From Parasitella parasitica (lineage: Eukaryota; Mucoromycota; Mucoromycetes; Mucorales; Mucoraceae): DNA of 64,000 nucleotides. Below the pieces are notes generated by a model that was not told the origin of the DNA, did no database searches, and saw only the letters and a program-made list of their open reading frames with translations. A program made the translations under genes and the position numbers. Position 1 is the first letter of the stretch, and each line of letters opens with the position of its first letter. The DNA is taken from contig MU619246.1 in the NCBI GenBank assembly GCA_025201805.1, positions 333,222-397,221 of the forward strand. The letters run 5' to 3'. This document shows positions 1 through 11,107 of the stretch, in pieces.

Positions 1-115
1 AAAAAAAAAAAAAAAAAAAAAATAATAGTTTGGAGCTTAATTCTTTTTATGCAAATATAGACTTAAATCACATCAAGTTAAAATATTATTATAGAAGAGA
101 TATATATATACTCGT

Positions 116-148
116 ATGAATAGGCAGACTCAATATTTGCAGCAGCAG

Positions 149-195
<47 letters not shown>

Positions 196-2488
196 GCAAC
201 AGCAACAACAGCAGTTTCAACAGCAGCAAATGCAACATACACTAGTTCAGTCGGCACCAACTGAGCATGCTCAGAAGAAACGCACTGCAAACAAACTAAT
301 TTCGAACAACAATAGAAAGAGATCTCATTCATCATCTTCATCTACTTCATCTTCTGGATCCCCTTCTACCAACATTTTCTCGGCAGCAAGTTCATCTGAT
401 TCTGGTTCTTCAACAATGGCATCGATAAAAACTACTCCTACAAAGAAGAAGAGAAACTCTTCAACATTGACTAGTAGTGGCACAGACTCGTCTTCAGCAG
501 AAAGCGGTCCCCTGTCCACTCCAATGCTTTCTAAGACATCCTCTTCATTCGCATCGCCTACTATTATTCCTCCTCGATTAACAGCACAGAGAAGCGTACC
601 GGCATTTTTAAACAAACTGTACAAGTAAATGTCTAGTTTTATAAAAAGAGAAAAATCCGTGCTAAAATGATTTATAGTATGGTAGAAGATTTGTCAACAA
701 CTGATTTGATTCGATGGTCGAGCGAGGGCACATCATTTATAGGTAAAACTCGAAACTTTTTGTATTTTTTTTTTCAAGCACCCCAGACTAAAAGCATTTA
801 GTCGAAAAACATGAAGAATTTGCCAAAACTGTATTGCCAAGATTTTACAAGCACAATACGTTTGCATCTTTTGTTCGACAATTGAATATGTACGACTTCC
901 ACAAAGTGCCTCATCTTCAACAGGGTGTTTTGATTGCTGAAGCAGAGCATGAAATATGGGAATTCAGCAACCCTCATTTTCAAAGAGGTCGTCCTGATCT
1001 CTTGGTTCTCGTTACTCGCAAACGCAACAGAGATAGAGATGCTAATGACAGCGAAACCGTTACCTTGTCGTCATTAGCTCAGGATTTAGACGCACTGAAG
1101 AAGCATCACTCTACCATTGGCTCAGAATTAAACGATTTGCATCGAGATAACGAAATCTTGTGGCAGGAAACATTGAATGCCAGAGAAAAATATCAGAGGC
1201 ATCAAGAGGCCATTGAAAAAATATTGCAATTCTTGACAGCGATTTTTGCTAATGACAATTTAGCTATCAGTGCTAGTATGTGAAAAATGCGAATTATTTA
1301 TTGCAAATGTCTAACTTGCCGAATGTAGATAATTCTGATCTATTACCAAAAGGTCTAATCGAAGAAGCGGCATCGCTAGCTGGGATGACAACGAAATTAG
1401 ACAATGCCAAGGAATCAACTGCGCCTTTACCTAATTCACTCGCTTCATCTGCGCTATCAAATATTCTGGCATCTGTATTAAGACTCTATTCGGACAACGC
1501 TCCACCTAAACAAGAATTCCCTCAACCACCGAATAGCCGCAATACTAGACAGCCATCGACTTCAGCAGCGAAAGAAGCCTCCTCCTTGACGTCTTTGTCT
1601 GATGCGCTGTACACTCGTTCACCAAGAGAGAAGAAGGAAGACGAAGCTTCTCCTTCTCTTGTCGACTTTTCAAAGACGTTGAACACAGCCACCCGATCTG
1701 CTCAGAACATCACTCAGGACATTGACATGCTGCAAGTCAACATTGAATCGTTAGCTAACGACTTGGGAATTGACCCTAATCAGTTTGACGATGACACTGT
1801 CTCTGAACGTTGTTTCCGAGACAATAACATGAGGCTGATGAATGGTAATGACGGTATTAATGCTGCTGCAGGGCCTTTTAAATTATTCAGCGATATCGAC
1901 AGCGATTTAAGCTTGAATTCGTTCTCTTATAACCTTCAGCCTCCCCCTTCTTCTGTACAATATCAACAACAAACATCTCAACAACAGCAGCCAGAACAAT
2001 TGGGCAGATCTCAGATACAGCCATACACTCAATCATCTACATCGACCACAAGAAACAGCCTCATGCCTCAAATGCTGCAACAGCAACAGCAACAGTCGCC
2101 TTATCCTATCAATTATACAAATGACGATGACTCCAAGCTAAACGGGAATCAGCCTTCCAATGGTAGTTACCGCCAATTCATATCATCTATGAATTATCCA
2201 GACTCTTTTGGGCAAAGCTATCCTATTGACTCGGAGGCGTCCAGTTTCACACCTACAACACCTGTTGGCCCACCACCACACAATTTGCAGCAAAATAGAA
2301 ACTATTTTAATTGTGGAAACAGTGATATGATGGCATCAGTTGATAATGGCGTACCTGTTTCGAGCATTGACAATACTGATTCTTTTAATAACAGCATGAT
2401 AAACCAACAGTACGCACAAGGAGGCTTTGATAGATCCTCTTTTTATAACGGTATGCCTTCTGGAGAAAGCTATAATGATAAAACTTGA
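116..2488 (+). CDS. HSF1: Heat-shock transcription factor (HSF family)
   Basis: Sequence-specific nuclear activator of heat-shock genes. Four exons, 116-624, 678-742, 802-1275 and 1329-2488, join in frame to 735 aa; the third intron carries a CTAAC branch site. The N-terminus is a poly-Gln run followed by a Ser/Thr-rich stretch. The HSF DNA-binding domain spans about residues 160-268: it opens with VPAFLNKLYN, contains the hallmark FASFVRQLNMYDFHKV and closes near VTRKRN. A heptad-like segment at about 279-343 fits the HR-A/B trimerisation coiled coil. The Gln/Asn/Ser-rich C-terminal 390 residues resemble an activation region. A stop lies in frame at 92-94, so ATG 116 is the first start, although an upstream exon cannot be excluded. 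Skn7 is a related alternative, but no receiver domain is present. Confidence 0.93.
139..214 (+). repeat. CAA/CAG trinucleotide run encoding poly-Gln in HSF
   Basis: A nearly pure run of CAA with some CAG codons near the HSF N-terminus. It encodes more than 20 glutamines and is likely to vary in length between strains. Antisense reading gives a spurious poly-Val ORF. Confidence 0.9.
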
Positions 2489-3372
2489 GACTTGGATACC
2501 TTTTTTCCTATTTTCACAAATATACATACCCCTAAAGCCTTTCTATAAAAACATTCCCCTCCCCTTTCACACACACACACACACACACACACGCACGCAC
2601 GCAAAAAAAAACAAAAAAATATACATTTCACCCTCTCTCATAATATCATTCTCTAAAAATTCTATTGCTGTTAAATATTATATTTCTCTCTCTCTTTCTC
2701 TCTTTATAAATAGTATATATGCTTCTCTATTTTATATATATATCTTATGAACTTTTTATCATTCTATTTTTGCATATGCCCAGCCGTCCGCTACTCGAGC
2801 TCGTGATCTCTAAGTCTATCACTACATGATTTTTGAATATATCGTGTTTGGATTGCAAAGTATACATGGAAAATATTGCCAGTATGTACGCTGATAAACT
2901 CGATGCTTCTGGTAATCCTGACCACTTTTTCATCACGAATCATGAATCACAGATTAATAAATCAGAGCATATGTTTTTATCAACTGAATGACAGTCTATT
3001 TGTTCAATAGATTATCAGAAACTGATTTGGGTCTTTTGCCGTGTCTTTTTAAGGGTATCTAATTGTCAGATCAGTTTGATATTAGCAATGAACGACCGTG
3101 TATAATACATGACCAACAACTGAGCATGCACTGGCCATGCAAATGATGCAAGATGTTGAAGGGAAAAAACTCCTGTGTGACATGCATGTCAATAAATCCA
3201 CAATTTATGCAAAAAGTTTACTGGTTGGGATGTGCCATATCTCGGATAAAAATGTCTCTTTTTTTTTTTTTTTTTTTTATTTTTTCTTTCTTTTCACTTC
3301 TTTCTTTTTTTCTCGGTTATAGCACCAAATACTCTCTTTTTTTTTGTTGTTGTATCCTAAACTTTTGATTTA
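2489..3372. other. Intergenic region between HSF and glutamate synthase
   Basis: No supported gene. It holds a (CA)n microsatellite with CACG tail at about 2569-2602 in the probable HSF 3' UTR, then AT-rich sequence. A long pyrimidine tract at 3256-3330 just upstream of the glutamate synthase ATG is typical of a fungal core promoter or 5' leader. Confidence 0.6.
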
Positions 3373-6300
3373 ATGAAAGAGACTGGTAATAAATCATGGG
3401 CCTCAGCGATTCCTCGTGCGCAAGGCCTTTACAACCCAGATCTTGAAAAGGACGCATGCGGAGTAGGTTTCATCGTTCATGTTAAAGGCGATCGTTCGCA
3501 CAAGATTGTCAGTGATGCCAACGATGTTCTATGCAACATGACCCACCGCGGTGCCAGTGGTGCTGATATTAGGGATGGAGACGGCAGCGGTATTCTTACA
3601 TGTAAGCTGACGACTACAATGCTGCAATTGGCTACCAGACTAACCAACTATGCCTAAAAAGCTATTCCTCATCAGTTCTTTGTCAATGAGACATCGCGAG
3701 AACTAGGCATCACTCTGCCCCAAGAGAGCCATTATGCTGTTGGCAACTTGTTTATGAAAGATGTCGAGGAATGTCAACAAGTCTTTGAAAAATTAGCCGA
3801 TGCATTGGGCTTGAAAATCCTTGGATGGCGTAAAGTGCCAGTGGATCCAACTATTCTAGGCCCCAGCGCCAAAGCAAAGGAGCCTACCATTTTTCAACCC
3901 TTCATTGTGCTCAAGAATGCGGATGAGTTTGATGAAGGCTACTTTGGGCGCCAACTGTACGTACTGCGCAAGCACGCTACTCATACACTCACCATGAAAA
4001 AGTGGTTTTACATCTGCTCGTTGTCCAACAAGATCATCGTTTATAAGGGCCAATTGACTACAAAGCAGGTGTTTATGTACTACTACGACCTGGCCAATGT
4101 TCAATATACCTCTCATTTGGCTTTGGTGCACTCTCGCTTCTCTACAAATACGTTCCCTTCATGGGATCGTGCTCAGCCTATGCGTTGGTCTGCACATAAT
4201 GGCAAGCTTTTTTTTTGGGGGCGGGAGGGGGGAATTAATTGAGTTTACAATGTTCGTATTAGCTAATTTGTCTCCAATTTCTAGGCGAAATCAACACTTT
4301 ACGTGGTAACAAGAATTGGATGAGATCGCGTGAAGGCGTCATGACGTCTGACAAGTTTGGCGAGGAGCTGGATTTGTTGTATCCCATCATCGAAGAAGGC
4401 GGCTCTGATTCTGCTGCGTTTGACAACGTGCTGGAGCTGTTGGTTGTTAATGGTGTCTTGACCTTACCAGAGGCTGTCATGATGATGGTTCCCGAAGCCT
4501 GGCAGAACAAGCCTGATATGAATCCCAAGAAAAAGGCATTTTACGAATGGGCTGCCTCGTTGATGGAGCCCTGGGATGGTCCTGCTCTCTTTACCTTCTC
4601 TGACGGGCGCTATTGCGGTGCCTCTCTTGATCGTAACGGTCTGCGTCCTTGTCGTTTCTATTTGACATCGGATGACATTATGGTATGTGCTTCTGAGGTT
4701 GGCACTGTGTTTGTCGAGCCAGAAACAGTCGTACAAAAAGGTCGCCTTCAGCCAGGTCGAATGTTGCTTGTGGATACTGTCAAGGGCATTATTGTCGATG
4801 ACACTCAACTCAAGCTTGAGACCGCCAACAAAAAGCCCTTTGTTGAGTGGGTCAAAAACAACAAGATCGATTTGCAAGACGTTGTGGCTGCTACGCAACA
4901 CACGGTCAAGCCTATTCAGCTGGATGAAACTACCATCAGCACTGACCCTCGTTTGAAGGCGTTTGGATATACACTGGAGCAATTCAACTTGCTAATGCTG
5001 CCCATGATTTCCAGTGGTAAAGAGCCTGTTGGTTCCATGGGTAACGATACTGTTCTTGCTTGTTTGTCTGAACAGCCCCGTCTCTTGTACGAGTATTTCC
5101 GTCAACTCTTTGCTCAAGTGACAAACCCCCCAATCGATCCTATTCGTGAAGAAATCGTCATGTCGCTTGAATGCTATGTTGGCCCAGAGGGCAATATCCT
5201 TGAAATGGACGAGTCCCAGTGCCGCAAATTAACCTTGGCTTCCCCTATTTTAAAAATGCAAGAGCTGGAAGCTATCAGGTGCATGTCCAAGCTATTTTCC
5301 GATTGGAAAGTGGCTACTATTGATATTACATTCAGTAAGGCAGATGGCGTGCAAGGCTATATTAACGCCCTGGAGCGTATTTGTGAGCAAGTGTCTCTTT
5401 CTATTGACCAAGGTTACAAGGTGGTTGTCTTGTCTGATCGTGCTGTTTCCCCTAGCAGAGTCTCCATCTCTTCTCTTATTGCTGTTGGCGGCGTTCATCA
5501 TCACCTGGTTCGAAACAAGAAGCGTAGCAGGGTGTCCATCATGGTTGAAACTGCTGAAGCTAGAGAGGTGCATCATTTCTGTGTGCTTTTAGGCTATGGC
5601 GCTGATGCTATCTGTCCTTATCTTGCGATGGAGTCCATGATGAAGCTTCACCGCGAGCGTGCTGTTCGTGCTGAGCTTACTGTGGACAAACTCATTTACA
5701 ATTACATAGATGCTGTAAATCATAGTATTTTAAAGGTCATGAGCAAAATGGGCATTTCTACCTTGGCCTCTTACAAGGGCGCCCAAATCTTTGAAGCACT
5801 TGGCGTCGATGACACTGTCATCAGCCGTTGTTTTGCTGGCACTGCCTCTCGTATTAAGGGCGCTACATTCGATATATTTGCACTGGACGCTCTCACCTTG
5901 CACGAGAGCGCCTGGCCCACACGTAACCTTGTTCAGCCTGTAGGTCTCCCAGAATCCGGTGAATATCACTGGCGTGATGGTGGCGAAGCACATATTGCCG
6001 AGCCTTCAGGCATTGCCAACTTGCAAGACGCTGTCCGTCGCAAAAATCAAGATTCGTATGACGCCTATGCTAAAAATGCGCATTCTGCTATCAAGAAATG
6101 CACACTTCGTGGCATGCTTGAATTCAACTTTGAAGGCTGCAAGGAAATCCCCATCGAGCAAGTTGAGCCATGGGACGCCATTGTAAAGCGTTTTGTTACG
6201 GGTGCCATGTCTTACGGCTCCATATCTTGGGAGGCTCACACTGCATTAGCTGCTGCCATGAATAAGCTGGGTGGTAAATCCAACACTGGAGAAGGCGGTG

Positions 6301-9300
6301 AAAAGCCGGAAAGATCCCAGAGAGAAATCGACGGTGTCACCCTTCGTTCTGCTATTAAACAAGTTGCTTCTGGTCGTTTTGGTGTTACAAGCTTCTATCT
6401 ATCTGACGCAGATGAGCTGCAAATCAAAATGGCTCAGGGTGCGAAGCCTGGCGAAGGCGGTGAATTGGCAGGCCCAAAGGTGTCTGAGGAAATTGCAAGT
6501 ACTCGTAAGACGACTCCTGGCATTGGGCTGATATCTCCACCTCCCCATCATGATATTTACTCGATTGAAGATTTGAAGCAATTGATCTACGACCTCAAAT
6601 CTGCGAATCCTCGTGCTCGTATCTCCGTCAAGCTGGTGTCTGAAGTAGGCGTTGGCATTGTCGCTGCTGGCGTTGCCAAGGCAAAGGCCGACCATATTTT
6701 GATTGCGGGTCATGACGGCGGTACTGGCGCTTCACGCTGGACTGGTATCAAGTATGCTGGTCTTCCGTGGGAACTGGGCCTTGCAGAGACTCAGCAAACA
6801 TTGGTACTGAATGATTTGCGTGGCCGTGTTATTGTTCAGACGGATGGCCAAATCAAGACGGGCCGCGATGTTGCTATTGCTTGTTTGCTCGGCGCTGAAG
6901 AATGGGGGTTTGCTACCACTCCTCTTATTGCTCTTGGCTGCACCATGATGAGAAAGTGTCATTTGGTAAGTTGAATGAACTTGGATGGCATCAAATTATA
7001 GATATTCATCCCTCTCGGTTATGATTTAGAACACATGTCCTGTTGGTGTTGCTACCCAAGACCCCGAGTTGCGCAAAAAGTTTGAAGGTAAACCTGAGCA
7101 TGTTGTCAACTTCTTTTACTACGTTGCAGAGGAAGTACGTTCCATCATGGCTAAACTTGGTCTCCGCACTATCAACGAGATGGTGGGACGTGCCGAGTAT
7201 CTTAAAGTGGAGGAATCGCTTCGTACATTCAAGACTGCCAATATCGACCTAACCCCAGTGCTGACTCCTGCTAGCACCCTGCGTCCTGGTGCCGCTACCC
7301 ACAATGTCAGTAAGCAAAAGCACAAGCTTCATGTGCGTCTTGACAACTATTTCATTGATGAAGCTGAATCTGTATTTTCTGGTGCTGAGAGGACCGTCAA
7401 CATTGATGCTCAAGTTGTAAACACTGACCGCGCTTTAGGCGCCACTCTCTCATACAATGTTTCAAAGCGCTTTGGTGAAAAAGGCTTACCCGAAGACTCT
7501 ATCCATGTGTCTCTCAAAGGCTCTGCTGGCCAGTCAATGGGTGCTTTCTTGGCTCCTGGCATATTTTTTGAGCTTGAAGGTGATTCCAACGACTATGTTG
7601 GTAAAGGTCTCTCTGGTGGTAAACTTGTAATATATCCTCCCAAGTGCAGTAAATTCAAGTCAGAGGAAAATGTCATTGTTGGTAACGTATGTCTTTATGG
7701 TGCTACTAGTGGCAAGGCCTTCTTTAGGGGTATTGCTGCTGAACGTTTCTGTGTTCGTAATTCTGGAGCAATCGCTGTTTGTGAAGGTGTTGGTGATCAC
7801 GGCTGCGAATACATGACTGGTGGTCGTGTCGTTATCTTGGGTTCTACCGGTCGTAACTTTGCTGCCGGTATGTCGGGCGGTATTGCTTATGTGTTGGATG
7901 TAAATGGTAACTTTCGCAACTTGGTTAATACTGAACTTGTATTTTTGGAATCTGTGAACGACGACGAACGTATTTCCGAGCTGCGTGATCTCATTGAAGA
8001 TCATCGCCATTACACTGGTTCTGAAGTTGCTGATCGCATTCTCAAGAACTTCAATCACTACCTTACAAAGTTTGTTATGGTTATGCCCAGAGAATACGGC
8101 GAGTTATTGAAACGTGAGCGTCGAGCTCAGGCTGAACCCAATTACGAAAAAAAGATGTGCGACGATGTGGCCCACACACACAAGAAGAAAGAACCTAATG
8201 TTGAAGATGTTGAGGATAGTGTTCTCACTGAGGAAGAAATCTTGAAGCGTCGTGAGAAACTCGACAAGCTGAGAGGTTTTATGAAATACAAGCGTAAAGC
8301 TGACCCTTATCGTGATACTAAAAAGCGGCTTGGTGACTGGAAGGAAGTCAATGTTCGGCTTACTCGTCCTCAACTCCATGAACAAGCTGCTCGTTGCATG
8401 GATTGTGGTGTCCCTTTCTGTCAATCCGACACGGGCTGCCCCATTGGTAACATTATTCCCAAATGGAATGAACTTGTTTACAAGGACAATTGGAAAGAGG
8501 CTCTCGATCGTCTTATGATGACTAACAATTTCCCCGAATTCACGGGTCGTGTTTGGTAAGTTGATCTTTTTATTTCATTTCTTATTTTGAAAACACCGTG
8601 TACTCGGCGTTGAGTTGACTGGTAGATCGACATTATTCAGGGGTAATGTCCTTGACCTTGCTCAATTCTGCATCTTTTTTACAAAAATACTTGACTGATT
8701 TCTATTTTTAAAAAAACTACAGTCCTCAGCCTTGTGAGTCAGCTTGTACTTTGGGTAAGAGCTTGAATCACTTGATGGCTAAAAGACTAACACCATCGTT
8801 TCTGTGTACTTAGGCATTAATGAGCCACCTGTTGCTATCAAAAGTATTGAATGCGCCATTATCGATTATGCTTTTGATAAAGGGTGGATTATCCCTAATC
8901 CTCCTGCTGTCCGTACTGGCAAGCATATATCTATTATTGGCTCTGGTCCTGCTGGCCTCGCTGCTGCCGATCAACTCAACAAGGCAGGTCATTTCGTCAC
9001 CGTCTATGATCGTAACGATCGTATTGGCGGTTTATTAATGTATGGCATTCCCAACATGAAGCTCGACAAAGCAATTGTTCAACGCCGTGTTGACCTTTTA
9101 GCAGCTGAAGGTATCAAATTTGTTCCCAATGCTCATGTTGGCGTGGACGTGGATGTAAACCAAATCCGTGATCAAAGTGATGCTTTAATCGTTGCTACTG
9201 GTGCTACCTGGCCCAGAGACCTTCAAATTCCTGGCCGTGAAGCTGATGGCATTCATTTTGCCATGGATTTCTTACAAACCAACACAAAGAGTTTGCTGGA

Positions 9301-9991
9301 TTCAGGGTTAAAAGATGGCCATTATTTATCAGCTAAAGACAAGCATGTTATTGTTATTGGTGGTGGTGATACCGGTAACGATTGTATTGGAACCTCGGTT
9401 CGCCATGGATGTAAATCTGTCGTCAACTTTGAGCTGCTTCCTCAGCCTCCCAATACTCGCTCTGACGACAATGCCTGGCCACAGTTCTCTCGCATTTTTC
9501 GTGTTGATTATGGTCACTCGGAAGTACGAACACACTTTGGAAAAGATCCTCGAGAATATTGTGTCCTCTCCAAGGAATTTGTGGTTGAGAATGGCGTGGT
9601 CAAGGGTATTAAAACTGTTCGTGTTGAATGGACAAGGGGTGACACTGGTCGCTGGTCAATGGCCGAGGTAGAAGGCTCGGAACAAGTATTCGAGGCTGAT
9701 CTTATTCTTCTCTCAATGGGCTTCCTTGGCCCTGAAAATGCCATCATAAAACAGTTACAAGTCAAGCAAGATGGTCGTTCCAATATCGAGACCTTGAAGG
9801 GTCGCTATGTGACATCCGTTGCTGGCGTCTACGCCGCTGGCGATTGCCGTCGTGGCCAATCTTTGATTGTATGGGGCATCAATGAAGGCCGCATGTGTGC
9901 TCGTGAGATTGACTCGCATTTCATGGGAAATACTTATTTGCCAGTAGCTGGTGGTATCAACAAGCGTATTGCTGTTCAAGTCTCTGCATAA
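3373..9991 (+). CDS. GLT1: NADH-dependent glutamate synthase (GOGAT), single-chain
   Basis: Converts glutamine plus 2-oxoglutarate to two glutamates using NADH, the nitrogen-assimilation step after glutamine synthetase. Six exons (3373-3601, 3662-4201, 4285-6965, 7030-8555, 8723-8754, 8814-9991) give 2061 aa, close to the usual fungal length. The glutaminase domain follows DACGVGF, with nucleophile Cys29. The FMN/synthase domain begins near residue 886 ([12 protein letters not shown]). The 3Fe-4S cysteines are C1142, C1148 and C1153. The beta-type part has two cysteine clusters (C1606/C1609/C1613 and C1659/C1663/C1667). FAD and NADH sites are [11 protein letters not shown] near 1712 and [10 protein letters not shown] near 1851. 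The short N-terminal propeptide (28 aa) implies cleavage before Cys29, by family knowledge. The apparent stop at 3655-3657 lies inside intron 1. AATAAA occurs at 10011. Confidence 0.97.
4202..4284 (+). other. GC-AG intron in glutamate synthase
   Basis: The conserved protein requires AHNG joined to [11 protein letters not shown]. The only junction that keeps frame has donor GCAAGC at 4202 and acceptor TTCTAG at 4284. The 83-nt intron contains a T-run followed by a G-rich stretch (about 4216-4230). GC-AG introns are a known minor class of U2 introns. Confidence 0.8.
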
Positions 9992-10885
9992 GTCATATCT
10001 GTACATTTTGAATAAACTAGTTGTGTTATAATGTAAATAAATAAAATATTATTTCAAAGTTTATCCAGGATAGATGTATCATCGGTTGGGGGATATTGAA
10101 TTGAAAAATAATGGGCTTGATCGGATCTAAATATGCTAAAGTTGTTCTAGTAGGATTTACAGGGCTATTTTTTTCAATAAGCATCAAAAGAAGCTACTTT
10201 TGGACATTGATCAAAACATTTATATGTGCAGCAGTTATTATTAATGAAATCATAATTCTTCACAAGTTGGACCAATACTTTTATCTATTTAATTGTTCCA
10301 TAATACTTGAAGTTTGGTTACATATGGCCTGAGACTTTCATCCGCCACAGTCGAAGCCTATTAGTGATTATATGCAATTCTGATATGAAGATCATCTGAC
10401 AACTCTTTAGATATCAATAAAAAAAAAATATGGATACCAATGTTGTTGCCAAATAGCGCCAAGTCCACGCTAAGTTTTCCAAGCTAGATCTCAGTTCTAC
10501 GGTCATTTTAGCAAAAGCTATGATAAATATTGAAAAAGTGAAATTGGTTTTGCAGACAACTTTTGATAAACACATGCTCGGATAGCTTGATGATCTTGCC
10601 TTGTTTTAATGAAGCACAAAACAGGTTTGACTTTGAACTCTACAAGTAAAGTAGTGGGATATGTCTTGATATAATTAAGATCTGTAGAGACTCATAGAAG
10701 TTTATTATATGATATCGAAAAGTACTCCTCTACTATTATCTTAGAGCTTCTTGGTATTTAGCGAGATCACGAAATTGCGATAAAGAAGATAGCCGAGTCA
10801 AGTATGGGAGCTTGGAAAAAAATCGACCTATTCAGCAGCAAAACCAATACAATGTATTTTATAATTACAGCAGTGTAAGCTATCT

Positions 10886-10919
<34 letters not shown>

Positions 10920-11107
10920 GATACACCGTGTAAAATGCTTATCAAACAAAGTCTATCAACAAACTGTACGTACAATGTAAATATAGTGCAGTCGTTAAAT
11001 AATTGCAAACTAGATTTATTCGGTTATATTAAGATATGCTATGGATGATGTTTTATACAGATGGTTACAAAAGCATTGAAGAATTCGCATACAAAGTTCT
11101 TAAGTAA
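9992..11107. other. Convergent intergenic region, 3' ends of GLT1 and ZNFX1-like gene
   Basis: AT-rich. It holds poly-A signals for GLT1 (10011 and about 10037-10045) and a T31 run at 10888-10918. A 73-codon ORF at 10111-10332 is hydrophobic but I do not recognise it, and it has no clear promoter. I see no other gene. Confidence 0.5.

Noticed and set aside
78-341. Minus-strand ORF rich in Val at the start of the window
   Set aside because: Antisense reading of the CAA/CAG repeat in HSF.
2427-2750. 107-codon plus-strand ORF overlapping the HSF 3' end
   Set aside because: Reads through the (CA)n microsatellite and AT-rich 3' UTR; overlaps the HSF terminus in another frame.
3655-3657. In-frame stop early in the glutamate synthase gene, suggesting a pseudogene
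   Set aside because: It lies inside a 60-nt GT-AG intron (3602-3661) with a CTAAC branch site; splicing restores the family sequence GILTSIPHQFF.
4464-4982. 172-codon minus-strand ORF inside glutamate synthase
   Set aside because: Shadow of a conserved coding exon on the opposite strand.
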